Positions 1-8,444 of a stretch of DNA of 64,000 nucleotides are shown here, piece by piece. The stretch lies in contig JAAWWF010000028.1 in NCBI GenBank assembly GCA_021404565.1, forward strand, positions 62,001-126,000, read 5' to 3'. The stretch comes from Roseivirga sp. Lineage in GTDB: Bacteria; Bacteroidota; Bacteroidia; Cytophagales; Cyclobacteriaceae. The notes beneath the pieces were generated by a model. That model was not told the origin of the DNA. It saw only the letters and a list, made by a program, of their open reading frames with translations, and did not search any database. The translations under genes and the position numbers were made by a program. Every line of letters starts with the position of its first letter. The first letter of the stretch is position 1.

Positions 1-122
1 GGACGGGCTGTCATAGCTGATTGTCTAAGAATGACTCACCACCAAGACCAGAAAACCCGATTTTTTACCTGAAATCTTTGCTTGCTTTCAATACCCGAAA
101 GGATTGATGAACAGCTTCGCTT

Positions 123-623
123 TTAATAATCCACCTTCTCTTTTAAAAAGGTCCACAATGAATGCCGGGTAAAGACAGTAGCACTGACGGTGGCACCATT
201 GTTCACTCGTATAAACTGTTTGACAGCAGCACTGTACTCACCAGTAGGCTTCAGGATGATCGAAACCGTTTCGGCATTTCTGACAAGGCCTTCCTGTACT
301 TCTGTGACTTCGGCATTGATCCTGGCACCGGTGCTGAGCGTGATTTCTGCTTTTTGTCCGGGTTCAATCACCATTGCCCTGGATACTTCCGCATATAAAA
401 CAAACTCATTATTCGGTTTAATAGCACCGCTAAGAGATAGCTCAATGTCCAGGGAAACAGTAGCTGCCATATAAATACTCGTTGCAATCAATAGAGTGAA
501 GAGGGCAAGGGAAAACAAGCTTATGCGCGAAATAAGGAACATACCCGGATGTTTGGGGTCTTTCAGCTTTGGTAGTGCCGGGCTGTTGTTTTTAGCCAGT
601 GTCTGTTTCGAACTGATTTCCAT
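123..623 (-). CDS. Very short HlyD-like membrane-fusion protein
   Basis: A 166-residue protein with a basic N-terminal tail, one membrane segment at about residues 30-52 and a periplasmic part. IEPGQKAEITLSTG (residues 86-99) and the region after it match the beta-barrel section of HlyD/EmrA-type adaptors. Members of that family usually have 300-450 residues with a lipoyl domain and a long helical hairpin; both are missing here. The gene starts 6 bases after the ABC transporter gene, so it is probably its periplasmic partner for export of the peptides encoded at 5820-6298. The adaptor assignment is by motif; the export role is inferred from position. It is the last gene of the operon; the 122 bases beyond it show no gene I can support. 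Confidence 0.7.
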   Translation of the reverse strand: MEISSKQTLAKNNSPALPKLKDPKHPGMFLISRISLFSLALFTLLIATSIYMAATVSLDIELSLSGAIKPNNEFVLYAEVSRAMVIEPGQKAEITLSTGARINAEVTEVQEGLVRNAETVSIILKPTGEYSAAVKQFIRVNNGATVSATVFTRHSLWTFLKEKVDY

Positions 624-629
624 ATTCGT

Positions 630-2435
630 CTATTCCTGTGCGTTTAGTACATTTTCCTGCAAGCTTGTCGGAGCGATCAATTCAGCGAATTGAGTACTGC
701 TCTCAGCCAGTTGTTTATAAGTTCCCCTTACTGTAATAGCTCCCTTGTCCAGAATGAATATCTCATCTGCATTGACCAGGTTTTTTACCCTGTGCGTCAC
801 GAAAACCGTGGTGATCCCATGTTGTTTTGTGAAGTAGGAGAGTTCCCGGATCAAGGCTGCCTCCGTACGTACATCCAAATTGGAAGTAGCTTCATCGAGT
901 ATGAGAATGCGTGGTTTTCTGATCAGTGCTCTGGCAACAGCAAACCGCTGTCGCTGTCCGCCAGACATACTGCTTCCCCATTCGGAAATGGGAGTTTCAT
1001 AGCCTTCGGGAAGAGACTGAATAAGCTCCTCTAATTGAGCAATTCTTATTATTTCAGTCACTTCCTGGAAATCCGCAGTTTCCAGGCCTAGAGTCAGGTT
1101 CTCCCAAACCGTACCTTTTATAAGCTGTACTTCCTGCCATACAATGGCGATCTGTCTACGGAAATCGATCAGGGGAATTTCCTGAGTATCAATGTCATCA
1201 AAGCAGATGTTTCCGGAGTCCTGCTTTTCAAATCGACTTAGCAAGCGCAGGATCGTGGTTTTACCGGAGCCGCTCAGGCCCACCAACCCATACAGCTTGC
1301 CAGGATGCAACTTCAGGTTCACTTCTTTCAGAATAGGCTGTTCCGGCTCATAAGAGAAGGAAATATGCCTGAGCGTTACTGCTCCCAGCAACCTGACCTT
1401 GATTTCAGGTGCTGTCTCATAGGCCTGAGTAGGATCTTGCTCGGGTACCTGATCCAGGTATTCATATACCCGATCGAGATTAACAGCTGCCTGCTGAAAG
1501 CTGTTGAACATGTTGATCAAGGTAGAAAATGGCCCGTACATATAGCCTACATAGGCAGTGAAGGCGACATAATCACCCAGACTCATTTCACCCTGTATGA
1601 TGTATCTCCAGCCCAGCCAGGTAAACAGTGCGATATTAAGAGCGTTTAGCAGTCGGTCGGATATACTTACCAGGGAATGAACGGAGTGGGCACGTAGATG
1701 AGCTTTAAGTGCCTTCTGCTGAATGGCGGTACCCCGTTTGAAGTTATAATGCTCCAACCCGAGCCCCTTAAATGTTTGTACCTGATTCAATACCTCCATT
1801 TGAAGGGCATCGAAGTCAGCATGAGCTACGGCCACGTCCTGCCAGGTGTTGCGCATGTATTTGCCTGAATAGAAAGTGATCAGGGCAGTAATGGGAATGG
1901 CGATAATGGCTATCAGGGCCAGTTTCCAGTGCAATAAGAACAGAAAGGGTGGCACTAACAGTATATAAATTCCCTGACCGAACAAGACCTGTATGGTACT
2001 CACTATGGCCGTTAAGGCACTTTCGCCATCCGCAAAACGGCTCTTGATTTCACCCACCTGATGTTGTACAAAAAAGGAGGTAGGCAGGTGCTGAAGGTGA
2101 TTTAAAAAGTGAAGGTTAAATACCCCGTCAAGCTTGGCATTGATATAAGAACTATAATACTGCAGAGCCGTATCGGCTATGGCTGAAGCGATGGTGACGA
2201 CTAAAATGCCAAATACAATCACTTCCATCAACGTAACGCTGCCGGTGGGGTAGACTGAGTCAAAAAGCAGCTTGGTCAGAAAAGGTGTAACCACTGCCAG
2301 CAGTCCGATGATGGGGCCCAGGATAATTCCCTTGCCCAGGAGTCGCCAATAGGGGCGAATAAGCTTTAGCAACCTAACGAAATAGTAGATAGATTGCTTC
2401 AGGCCTATGTTTGTATCAGAATTGGGGACCTTCAC
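630..2435 (-). CDS. ABC exporter, fused membrane and ATPase domains
   Basis: A 601-residue half-transporter of the MsbA/LagD type. A six-helix membrane domain occupies about residues 25-320 and the ATPase domain about 345-580. Visible are Walker A GLSGSGKTT (386-394), the signature SGGQRQR (491-497), Walker B ILILDEATSNLD (510-521) and the switch His548. There is no N-terminal C39 peptidase domain, so it would not cleave a double-glycine leader itself, and the peptide genes show no such motif. It lies 37 bases downstream of the DUF1611-fusion gene and 6 bases upstream of the short membrane-fusion gene, in one operon. Export of the neighbouring 57-residue peptides is inferred from position. 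Confidence 0.9.
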   Translation of the reverse strand: MKVPNSDTNIGLKQSIYYFVRLLKLIRPYWRLLGKGIILGPIIGLLAVVTPFLTKLLFDSVYPTGSVTLMEVIVFGILVVTIASAIADTALQYYSSYINAKLDGVFNLHFLNHLQHLPTSFFVQHQVGEIKSRFADGESALTAIVSTIQVLFGQGIYILLVPPFLFLLHWKLALIAIIAIPITALITFYSGKYMRNTWQDVAVAHADFDALQMEVLNQVQTFKGLGLEHYNFKRGTAIQQKALKAHLRAHSVHSLVSISDRLLNALNIALFTWLGWRYIIQGEMSLGDYVAFTAYVGYMYGPFSTLINMFNSFQQAAVNLDRVYEYLDQVPEQDPTQAYETAPEIKVRLLGAVTLRHISFSYEPEQPILKEVNLKLHPGKLYGLVGLSGSGKTTILRLLSRFEKQDSGNICFDDIDTQEIPLIDFRRQIAIVWQEVQLIKGTVWENLTLGLETADFQEVTEIIRIAQLEELIQSLPEGYETPISEWGSSMSGGQRQRFAVARALIRKPRILILDEATSNLDVRTEAALIRELSYFTKQHGITTVFVTHRVKNLVNADEIFILDKGAITVRGTYKQLAESSTQFAELIAPTSLQENVLNAQE

Positions 2436-2472
2436 ATCAAAGCATTCAAAGGTGGTTTATCAATGAATCGAC

Positions 2473-4290
2473 TCATGAGGTAATGGCCGATTTCACCTTT
2501 TCCGCCAGCTGGTCGACTTCTTCAGGAATGGAGAATATGGGAATACCGGTAGCGGCTTCAATGCTCTTTTTCGTATCCTCAATTTTGTTATCCCTAACAT
2601 CCATAAAGTAGGTTTCCGTCCAGCGGGACCCCTGAAGCTTGCGCCCGCCCATGATGGCAAAAGCAATGACTTTGGTGGTGATACCTTTCTCTGTTGCCAG
2701 CTCCTGTATATAGTCCAGTGACCTGGTTACGGTCTCTAAAGGAGTATCCACAGCGGCTGTAAGTATGACATAGTTTGGCAAAAACTCCTTAAAAATCAGC
2801 GTTGAGGCATTGCCGTGGTAGGTACCTCCGGGCGGATCAAAAACCATAGAGTTCTGACCTCCGGTGATCATCAATTCACTTTGCTGCTCTAAGTGATCCT
2901 GAAGCTTTCTGTGGATGGTATATCGCTTTTCCATACTTTCTTCCTTTAGCCTGGAAAAGCCCACATCCGCGTTTAGGAGAGAACCGGTGGGTTCTGTAGC
3001 GAAATGGGTAACAGAACTCAACTTATCTTTTAAAGCTTCACGCAGATAGATTTGTGTGGTGAATTTCCCCTGTACGGAATCCGTACCGAAGATGCACAAG
3101 GTCTTTTGAGGTTTGAAAGTACTGTACTTGTCGATGTCAGCCCGATCAATCGCATAATCCTCAACGCTTACACGATAAAAGTGGCTCTTGTCTTCTGTAC
3201 CGTCAAAGATGTCAGCATACTTCAGGACATCATCATAGAGCGATAGCACGGGAAGTTTTTCCATTATGGCACGCTGCATGATGCGTTTTAAAAACCTCAC
3301 TTCTGATTCATAGTTGATGGCGCAGGTGAGAATCACTGCATCGAAATCCAGTGTATCCACCGCATCAATATCATTTACCACTGGGATGGAGGATTTTTCG
3401 GACTGGATATAGGTGGAGGCGTCATCAAGCTCCACAGAATCATCAAATACCACAGCGGTTTCATAGCAGGTCAGCTCATAAAAGCGAAGCAGGCTGTAAG
3501 CTTCCTTGTTGTATTTGAAAATGGCCACCTTTTTTCCCTTCAGCAATGTTTCTACTTCTTCTCTTCTGAAGAGCCCCTTGCTTTGTTCCTGATCCTCACC
3601 ATGGACAGCAATGCGTTCTTTTATATCCCAGATTTCTTCCAGCTGTTGATTAAGCTTTTGAAAGTCGTACTTGGGGTTCACGCTCATATTATTGGAAGTC
3701 AGCATAGGCATGCCAAAGTCCGGAGTAGTGAAATAGTAAGGCTCGTCCAGGGTCGATACCTTAAGCATATGTTTCGATTCCGGGTGCAGAATAAAGTGCT
3801 GGCCGTAGATGTACAGACCGCCTTTCTCATACAGGGTGGGCTCCAGGTTTACTGATTTGAGTTCACCCAGTGATTTGCCCATATCGTCTTCAATCAGCTT
3901 GTATATATCAAATACAGGAGGTTCGGCAGGCTTTTCTGTTGTGATATAGGTGAAATAATTCTGAAATGGATCTACCGGAAACACACTGGCTACCTGTTGT
4001 TTGCGCAGAGGTATCTTTTCCATAGCTGTAGCGAATTGTTCAAGGAAAGCTTTCTGCGCAGCGGGCCACTGTGATGGGTCGGTATGCATAAAAATATAGT
4101 CGCTGCCTGAGAGCGTTTCAAACAGTGGAATGGCTTCTGTATCCTCTTCCAGGTCAATGTTGGCCTCAGCAAACTTAAGCATGGAGTACATCCAGCAGTT
4201 GGTCTGTGCCATCCAGTGTTCACTGTAAAAATCATATCCCCAGGTGGAATAATAGAGTTTGGGTAATTCGGGAATTGCTATTGCTGACAT
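2473..4290 (-). CDS. GH57 C-terminal-like segment fused to a DUF1611 P-loop protein
   Basis: 605 residues from the ATG at 4290; the frame is open further upstream, but that part overlaps the GH57 gene and does not look protein-like. Residues about 12-95 resemble the C-terminal helical region of GH57 branching enzymes: STWGYDFYSEHW (15-26) matches their SSWG...W block and SGSDYIFM (61-68) their QSSDW-F block. Residues 100-245 are unassigned. Residues about 250-395 look like the Rossmann N-domain of DUF1611 and 396-600 like its P-loop domain, with GTDSVQGKFTT (402-412) and GGQNSMVFDPPGGTYHG (477-493). DUF1611 members of the DgcN type are reported to act in D-glutamate metabolism. The substrate here is unknown. 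A frameshift within 4316-4440 could join this to the upstream gene. Confidence 0.7.
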   Translation of the reverse strand: MSAIAIPELPKLYYSTWGYDFYSEHWMAQTNCWMYSMLKFAEANIDLEEDTEAIPLFETLSGSDYIFMHTDPSQWPAAQKAFLEQFATAMEKIPLRKQQVASVFPVDPFQNYFTYITTEKPAEPPVFDIYKLIEDDMGKSLGELKSVNLEPTLYEKGGLYIYGQHFILHPESKHMLKVSTLDEPYYFTTPDFGMPMLTSNNMSVNPKYDFQKLNQQLEEIWDIKERIAVHGEDQEQSKGLFRREEVETLLKGKKVAIFKYNKEAYSLLRFYELTCYETAVVFDDSVELDDASTYIQSEKSSIPVVNDIDAVDTLDFDAVILTCAINYESEVRFLKRIMQRAIMEKLPVLSLYDDVLKYADIFDGTEDKSHFYRVSVEDYAIDRADIDKYSTFKPQKTLCIFGTDSVQGKFTTQIYLREALKDKLSSVTHFATEPTGSLLNADVGFSRLKEESMEKRYTIHRKLQDHLEQQSELMITGGQNSMVFDPPGGTYHGNASTLIFKEFLPNYVILTAAVDTPLETVTRSLDYIQELATEKGITTKVIAFAIMGGRKLQGSRWTETYFMDVRDNKIEDTKKSIEAATGIPIFSIPEEVDQLAEKVKSAITS

Positions 4291-4315
4291 GTGATTAGAT
4301 TCTGTTTGGTGGAGT

Positions 4316-5524
4316 TTAGGCAAATACTTCTTCTTCGGTAAATTGATATTGGAGCACTTCAGAGAGCCAATCGACTCCTTCGTGCCACCAGTGTCCGAAG
4401 AGTTCGGTGTCAAAGGCAAGTATGAAAGTATGCTCATCATTACTCAGGGCTCTATTCTTATCAAGAATGCGATCAAATTCCTGCACCTGCTGCTGTACTT
4501 TAGCTTTTGACTGATGCAGGTCGTACAGCTGTTTATCGCCCAGATCCACATGCTCATTGGTAATACCGTGATACTTATAGCCTGTCCAGGCCAAACCCGA
4601 TTGTCCGCGATGAACTTCTACGCCTATGTGATTAAAATAGTCCGGGGATACATCTAAGCCTATATCGCGGTAGAATTCACGATAAACTCCGTCTGAGGGA
4701 AAGGTGGTGTCGGGAGCCTTCCACAAGTACATAGCAAGCCGGTAGTCATGGGCATAAATATCGAGGTTACCTTGTCGGTAACGGCCGCTTTTGTCGGTAC
4801 CTGTATAGGCGCCTATGCCTGGTACAGTCATGGCTGTGGCTCCGATGCCATGCTTTTTCATATACTTTTCGGTACCGGGAAAATAGGCACTTTCTGGCAT
4901 CCAGAAGCCGTCTGGTGTACGGTTGAATACATTTTCGAACTCTTCCTTTCCCCTCCTTATAAAATGGTCGACTGTGTCACCTTCAAAGAAGGGGAGGAAG
5001 TTGTGAAAGGGACTGGAGGTCCAGGCGTCAATGCCTTCTTTTTTGGTTTCGAAGAGATTGCTCAGGTAGGCCGGCAAATCCAGGTTCTCCCAGAATTCAC
5101 GGCTATCTCTGATACGGTCCAGGTAATAATAGGCCAGGTTATGCGCCAGGCCCAGCTGATGCTCGGACACATCATTCCTGTAGTTCAAAAACCGGTTGTA
5201 TTCATGTGAACTGGTGGTTCTTTCAATTTCATACTCACCGATCTTTTCCATTACATCCAGATAGGCCAGGTACCTTTCCTTACTCTCAATCAGCTGATTA
5301 AACAGGCAGGGAGTCATAGAAAAAATGATTTTCTTACCAGGCTGACTGATGGGGGCCCATTGCTCCAATGCCTTGAACAGGGGAATGTAGGTTTCCGTAA
5401 TGGCTTCAAAAAGCCAGTTTTCCTTCTCCTGAAATATAGGGCCATCGGTCAACACGTAGGGCATGTGAGTGTTGAGAATGAAAACGATTTCTTTATTTGT
5501 GAGTGGTTTTTGATTACTGCTCAT
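4316..5524 (-). CDS. GH57-type protein lacking the C-terminal domain
   Basis: 402 residues resembling the catalytic barrel of GH57/DUF1957 alpha-glucan branching enzymes. The region-1 histidine is at NTHMPYV (His20), the probable nucleophile in GFWMPESAY (Glu211), and the acid/base aspartate in AFDTELFGHWW (Asp372), so the catalytic residues look intact. Family members run past 500 residues with a helical C-domain; this one ends 30 residues after Asp372, and the missing part seems to begin the next gene, 25 bases downstream. It is the first gene after the peptide genes and their hairpin at 5752-5794. Glycogen-type branching is the family role, but the setting points to a specialised activity. 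No signal peptide, so it acts in the cytoplasm. Confidence 0.75.
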   Translation of the reverse strand: MSSNQKPLTNKEIVFILNTHMPYVLTDGPIFQEKENWLFEAITETYIPLFKALEQWAPISQPGKKIIFSMTPCLFNQLIESKERYLAYLDVMEKIGEYEIERTTSSHEYNRFLNYRNDVSEHQLGLAHNLAYYYLDRIRDSREFWENLDLPAYLSNLFETKKEGIDAWTSSPFHNFLPFFEGDTVDHFIRRGKEEFENVFNRTPDGFWMPESAYFPGTEKYMKKHGIGATAMTVPGIGAYTGTDKSGRYRQGNLDIYAHDYRLAMYLWKAPDTTFPSDGVYREFYRDIGLDVSPDYFNHIGVEVHRGQSGLAWTGYKYHGITNEHVDLGDKQLYDLHQSKAKVQQQVQEFDRILDKNRALSNDEHTFILAFDTELFGHWWHEGVDWLSEVLQYQFTEEEVFA

Positions 5525-5751
5525 GTGTGACTGAGGATTTGTAGTCAGTGTTGATGTATGATTTGACTGAGGGATCAGGCTTATTCCATATGAAAGTGCA
5601 GGACATAACCTACCGGTCGACTATAGCCATAGTCGGTTTTACCTTGAAATTCGTTCATCAGAATTGGTGGCCTGATCTATCTCTGTGATCGAAGCCGGGT
5701 ATTAGAACTTCCCTGTATGTTTGATGAGATTTACGAAAGGTAAAACAACCC

Positions 5752-5794
5752 AAAACAGTCAGAAAAGCTTCCTCTGACCCCTTGGGGCTGTTTT
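5752..5794 (-). terminator. Hairpin after the second peptide gene, probable attenuator
   Basis: The outer arms 5752-5758 and 5788-5794 pair as AAAACAG/CTGTTTT, and an inner imperfect palindrome fills 5758-5778. Read on the minus strand it lies 26 bases after the stop of the peptide gene and before the GH57 gene. It would let the peptides be made in excess over the downstream proteins. There is no long T-run, so termination is likely partial. Confidence 0.4.
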
Positions 5795-5819
5795 ACGAAT
5801 TCATAAGAATGCCTAAAGC

Positions 5820-5993
5820 TTAGCTTCGTGCATCTTCACAACCTGCCAGAAATCTGTCTTCACCTGTCTGTCTGTTACAGGCAGGGTTCATGCCGCTGGC
5901 TGAAAGAATAGAATGGCTGAAGTGATTAGTGCCCGACTTGGCAGGTTTCAGCTTATCCATCATATTACCGATTTGATTTTTTGTGTATTTCAT
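5820..5993 (-). CDS. 57-residue two-cysteine peptide, copy A
   Basis: A short gene of 57 codons starting MKYTKNQIGN and ending CNRQTGEDRFL-AGCEDARS, then TAA. It differs from the upstream copy (6125-6298) at only five residues (10, 14, 37, 38 and 50). Cys39 and Cys52 are conserved, 13 residues apart. It has no signal peptide, no double-glycine motif and no membrane segment. Both copies are preceded by a shared AAAACAA(A)GAGC just before ATG. The uniform N-terminus with three changes clustered near the cysteine-rich tail, and the exporter genes downstream, suggest a leader-core peptide precursor. That function is inferred; I recognise no family. Confidence 0.7.
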   Translation of the reverse strand: MKYTKNQIGNMMDKLKPAKSGTNHFSHSILSASGMNPACNRQTGEDRFLAGCEDARS

Positions 5994-6049
5994 GCTCTTG
6001 TTTTTTGAATGTTTGTAAAGAAAGCCCGGAGGCCAAAAGGATTAATGGA

Positions 6050-6090
6050 ACCCCGAACAGTGTGATTCATCAAAATCTGCTGTTCGGGGT
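6050..6090 (-). terminator. Hairpin between the two peptide genes
   Basis: A perfect 11-bp inverted repeat, ACCCCGAACAG at 6050-6060 and CTGTTCGGGGT at 6080-6090, with a 19-base loop. It lies 34 bases after the stop of the first peptide gene on the minus strand. With no T-run following, it may stabilise the upstream message or attenuate rather than fully terminate. Confidence 0.45.
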
Positions 6091-6124
6091 ACTTCTAAAA
6101 ATTCAATGATTGTATGACCATTGA

Positions 6125-6298
6125 TTAGCTTCGTGCATCTTCGCAACCCTGTAGGAATCTGTCCTCACCAGTTTGTCTGTTGCAATAATGATTCATGCCG
6201 CTTGCCGACAAGATAGAATGACTGAAGTGATTTGTGCCAGACTTGGCAGGCTTCAGGTTGTCCATCATGTCACCGATTTGGTTTTTTGTGTACTTCAT
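6125..6298 (-). CDS. 57-residue two-cysteine peptide, copy B
   Basis: The promoter-proximal peptide gene, 57 codons, starting MKYTKNQIGD and ending CNRQTGEDRFL-QGCEDARS. It is 52/57 identical to the copy at 5820-5993, and the DNA between positions 15 and 36 of the two products is also closely alike, so it is a recent tandem duplication that has kept its reading frame. Substitutions relative to copy A are D10/N, N14/K, H37/P, Y38/A and Q50/A. Cys39 and Cys52 are kept and the C-terminus GCEDARS is invariant. The 248 bases between this gene and the LytTR regulator upstream are AT-rich and should hold the promoter. Product role is inferred from the export and enzyme genes downstream. Confidence 0.7.
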   Translation of the reverse strand: MKYTKNQIGDMMDNLKPAKSGTNHFSHSILSASGMNHYCNRQTGEDRFLQGCEDARS

Positions 6299-6395
6299 GC
6301 TCTTTGTTTTTAAAAGTTAAAAATGAGGTTAAAACGTTATGAATATAGATCATGAGCTTGTACTTAACAATGACAACGTTTGCATTAAAAAATGT

Positions 6396-6403
6396 CAAAA
6401 ATA
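6396..6403 (-). promoter_or_regulatory. Candidate -7 element for the peptide operon
   Basis: On the minus strand this reads TATTTTTG, fitting the Bacteroidota -7 pattern TAnnTTTG, about 98 bases before the first peptide ATG in an AT-rich stretch. I do not see a convincing -33 element, so this is tentative. Confidence 0.25.
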
Positions 6404-6546
6404 AAATGATTGAAATTCCTGTAGATGTGTTATTTGATAATAATATTTATTATTGAATGCGGAAAACAAGGCTTTAAGGGAAGTTTTGATCTCATTGAGC
6501 CTGTGCATGGCAAAACCATGGTATTGGTTCTTAGGAATTGGTATTC

Positions 6547-7338
6547 CTATTTATACTGATTTATGATCCGCTCTAGTCGGTCTTTGTAGCCCCGGCTGAG
6601 CTTCAGGGCTTTTCCATTGATCAGGTTGATCATGTACTCGCCATGGAAATAGGGTTCAATGCTCTCTATGGCATCAATATTGACCATATGTGACTTGTGT
6701 ATCCTAAGGTGGGTAGCAGGGTCCAAAAGCTGTTCTAATCGCTTAATGGACAGGTTGGTGAGTTCCATACCCCGTTCGAGGTGGAGTTTGCAGAAAGCTC
6801 CTTCACTTTCTACCCACAATATTTCATCCACAGGCAGAAAACGGATTTTACCCTTTTGCTTACAGCTAATCTTTTTGAGATACCCCTTTCCGGCTTGTTG
6901 TCCCAACATTGCCTCAAAGGCCGTCATAAGTTTGTTCACCTGGTCATGGGCTGCAGTACGTTCTTGCTTAAGTTGCTCTCTGATCCTCTCCAGGGTCTTT
7001 TGAAACCGGTCCTGATCAAAAGGCTTTAGTATGTAATCCAGGGCATTTTCTTCAAAGGCCTTGATGGCATAGTCATGATAAGCTGTGACAAAGACAATCA
7101 GGGGTAAAGGGGCCTCCAGTTGGCTCACAAGGTCGATGCCCGATAGTCCCGGCATTTCTATATCCAGTAGTACCAAATCAGGCTTTTCCGCGGCAACTGC
7201 CCGCAATGCCGCCTGACCATCACCGTAATCACCCAACAACTGAAAATCACTTTCCTCAGCCAGAAAATGAGCTAAAAGCTGTCTGGCAACTGGTTCATCG
7301 TCTGCAATGATCACTGATATGGTAGGGGACACACTCAA
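6547..7338 (-). CDS. LytTR-family response regulator
   Basis: 263 residues. The receiver domain covers about residues 7-125, with acidic DD at 13-14, the phosphorylation site Asp59 in LVLLDIEMPG and the conserved lysine in DYILKPFD. A LytTR DNA-binding domain occupies about 155-262. Its start overlaps the kinase stop by four bases (ATGA at 7335-7338), so the two are co-translated. It is the gene directly upstream of the peptide/exporter operon on the same strand and is a plausible regulator of it; that link is positional only. Confidence 0.93.
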   Translation of the reverse strand: MSVSPTISVIIADDEPVARQLLAHFLAEESDFQLLGDYGDGQAALRAVAAEKPDLVLLDIEMPGLSGIDLVSQLEAPLPLIVFVTAYHDYAIKAFEENALDYILKPFDQDRFQKTLERIREQLKQERTAAHDQVNKLMTAFEAMLGQQAGKGYLKKISCKQKGKIRFLPVDEILWVESEGAFCKLHLERGMELTNLSIKRLEQLLDPATHLRIHKSHMVNIDAIESIEPYFHGEYMINLINGKALKLSRGYKDRLERIINQYK

Positions 7339-8444
7339 TGGATGGGTATCGATAAGTTCGAATTTACACCATTTCCGCTGTCATCATTCTCAAGTGAAAA
7401 TTCAAAATTGCTGCTATATAGCTTTTCCAGCCTTTGCTGAATATTACGCAGGCCTATACCCTCGGTGATATCATCATCCAGCAAAGGGCCGTCATTGTAG
7501 ATTTTGGCTTCCAGTAAATTTCCCCTTCTTCTTATTTTCAGGCTTATCGTGCCGGGGCCTTTGTTTCTGGCAATTCCGTGTTTTACGGCATTTTCAACTA
7601 GTGGCTGAAGGATCAGGTTCGGGACTCTGGTAGTCAGTAATTCAGAATCGATTTCTTTTTCGATGGTCAGTCTGTCTTTGAATCTGATAGATTCAATATC
7701 AAGGTATAAGTCAAAGAATTCCAGTTCTTTAGACAGTGTTACCAGCTGTTGTTCTTCATAGTCCAGCGTTCTACGCAGAAAGTCACCCAAACGGGTGGTA
7801 ACATTGGCGGAAGTTTTTCTGTCGCCTATTAAAGTAAGAGAAGAAATGGTATGTAATGTATTGAACAGAAAGTGTGGGTTCAATTGGAGTTTAAGTGCCT
7901 GGAGCTGCGCCTGGGTAAGTTGGTTATTGAGTCTGTCATTTTTGAGCTGCATTAAGGCCATATCAAGCTCTTGCTGCTTGCGAAGTCCGTAGGAATGAAC
8001 GGTGATGATCACGGCCAATGTGAAAGTATAGATAAGGGCATCGTTTGCCAGTCTGGAAAAGAAATACGGGCTGTATTCGGCATAGTTGGTTGTTCCCAGG
8101 TCTATATAGCCGTGCATGATAAACATGTAGATCAGGGTGAGGTTGGTGGTAACAAGGAGAAAGGCGAGGCCAAAAAGCACATAAGCGACAACCGCCCGCC
8201 AGAAACTTTCCATCCTCAGCGGATAGCGGTTGACGAGATAGAGTAGAAAGGGAGTGAATAAAGCCCAGAAATACCATATGGGTAATTGATCTCGGAATAC
8301 GGAGAACCAGTTTGAGTCAACTCCATTTTTAATGCCATTGAAATGGAGCTGGGTACTGATAAATGCCGCTACGAATGTCCAGAAGAAGAGAAGTGCCAGC
8401 CATTGCTTACTCTGGATTTGTCTGTATGTACCAATTAACCTCAA
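7335..8444 (-). CDS. LytS/YehU-type sensor histidine kinase
   Basis: 369 residues with an N-terminal membrane domain of four segments (about residues 15-160), a short coiled-coil stretch, then the His_kinase domain with the phospho-acceptor in LNPHFLFNTLHT and a C-terminal ATPase domain (PLVENAVKHGIA N-box, GIGLRNIQQRLE G-box). There is no extracytoplasmic sensor domain, so the signal is probably sensed in the membrane. It forms a pair with the LytTR regulator, overlapping it by four bases. The start at 8444 gives a short cytoplasmic tail before the first membrane helix. Confidence 0.93.
   Translation of the reverse strand: MRLIGTYRQIQSKQWLALLFFWTFVAAFISTQLHFNGIKNGVDSNWFSVFRDQLPIWYFWALFTPFLLYLVNRYPLRMESFWRAVVAYVLFGLAFLLVTTNLTLIYMFIMHGYIDLGTTNYAEYSPYFFSRLANDALIYTFTLAVIITVHSYGLRKQQELDMALMQLKNDRLNNQLTQAQLQALKLQLNPHFLFNTLHTISSLTLIGDRKTSANVTTRLGDFLRRTLDYEEQQLVTLSKELEFFDLYLDIESIRFKDRLTIEKEIDSELLTTRVPNLILQPLVENAVKHGIARNKGPGTISLKIRRRGNLLEAKIYNDGPLLDDDITEGIGLRNIQQRLEKLYSSNFEFSLENDDSGNGVNSNLSIPIH

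Noticed and set aside
1-122. Possible end of another gene at the left edge
   Set aside because: No frame of useful length or recognisable sequence is present in these bases on either strand.
4290-4440. Start of the DUF1611-fusion gene at 4440 rather than 4290
   Set aside because: The extra 50 residues overlap the end of the GH57 gene and are low-complexity, unlike a protein domain. The ATG at 4290 directly precedes recognisable sequence.
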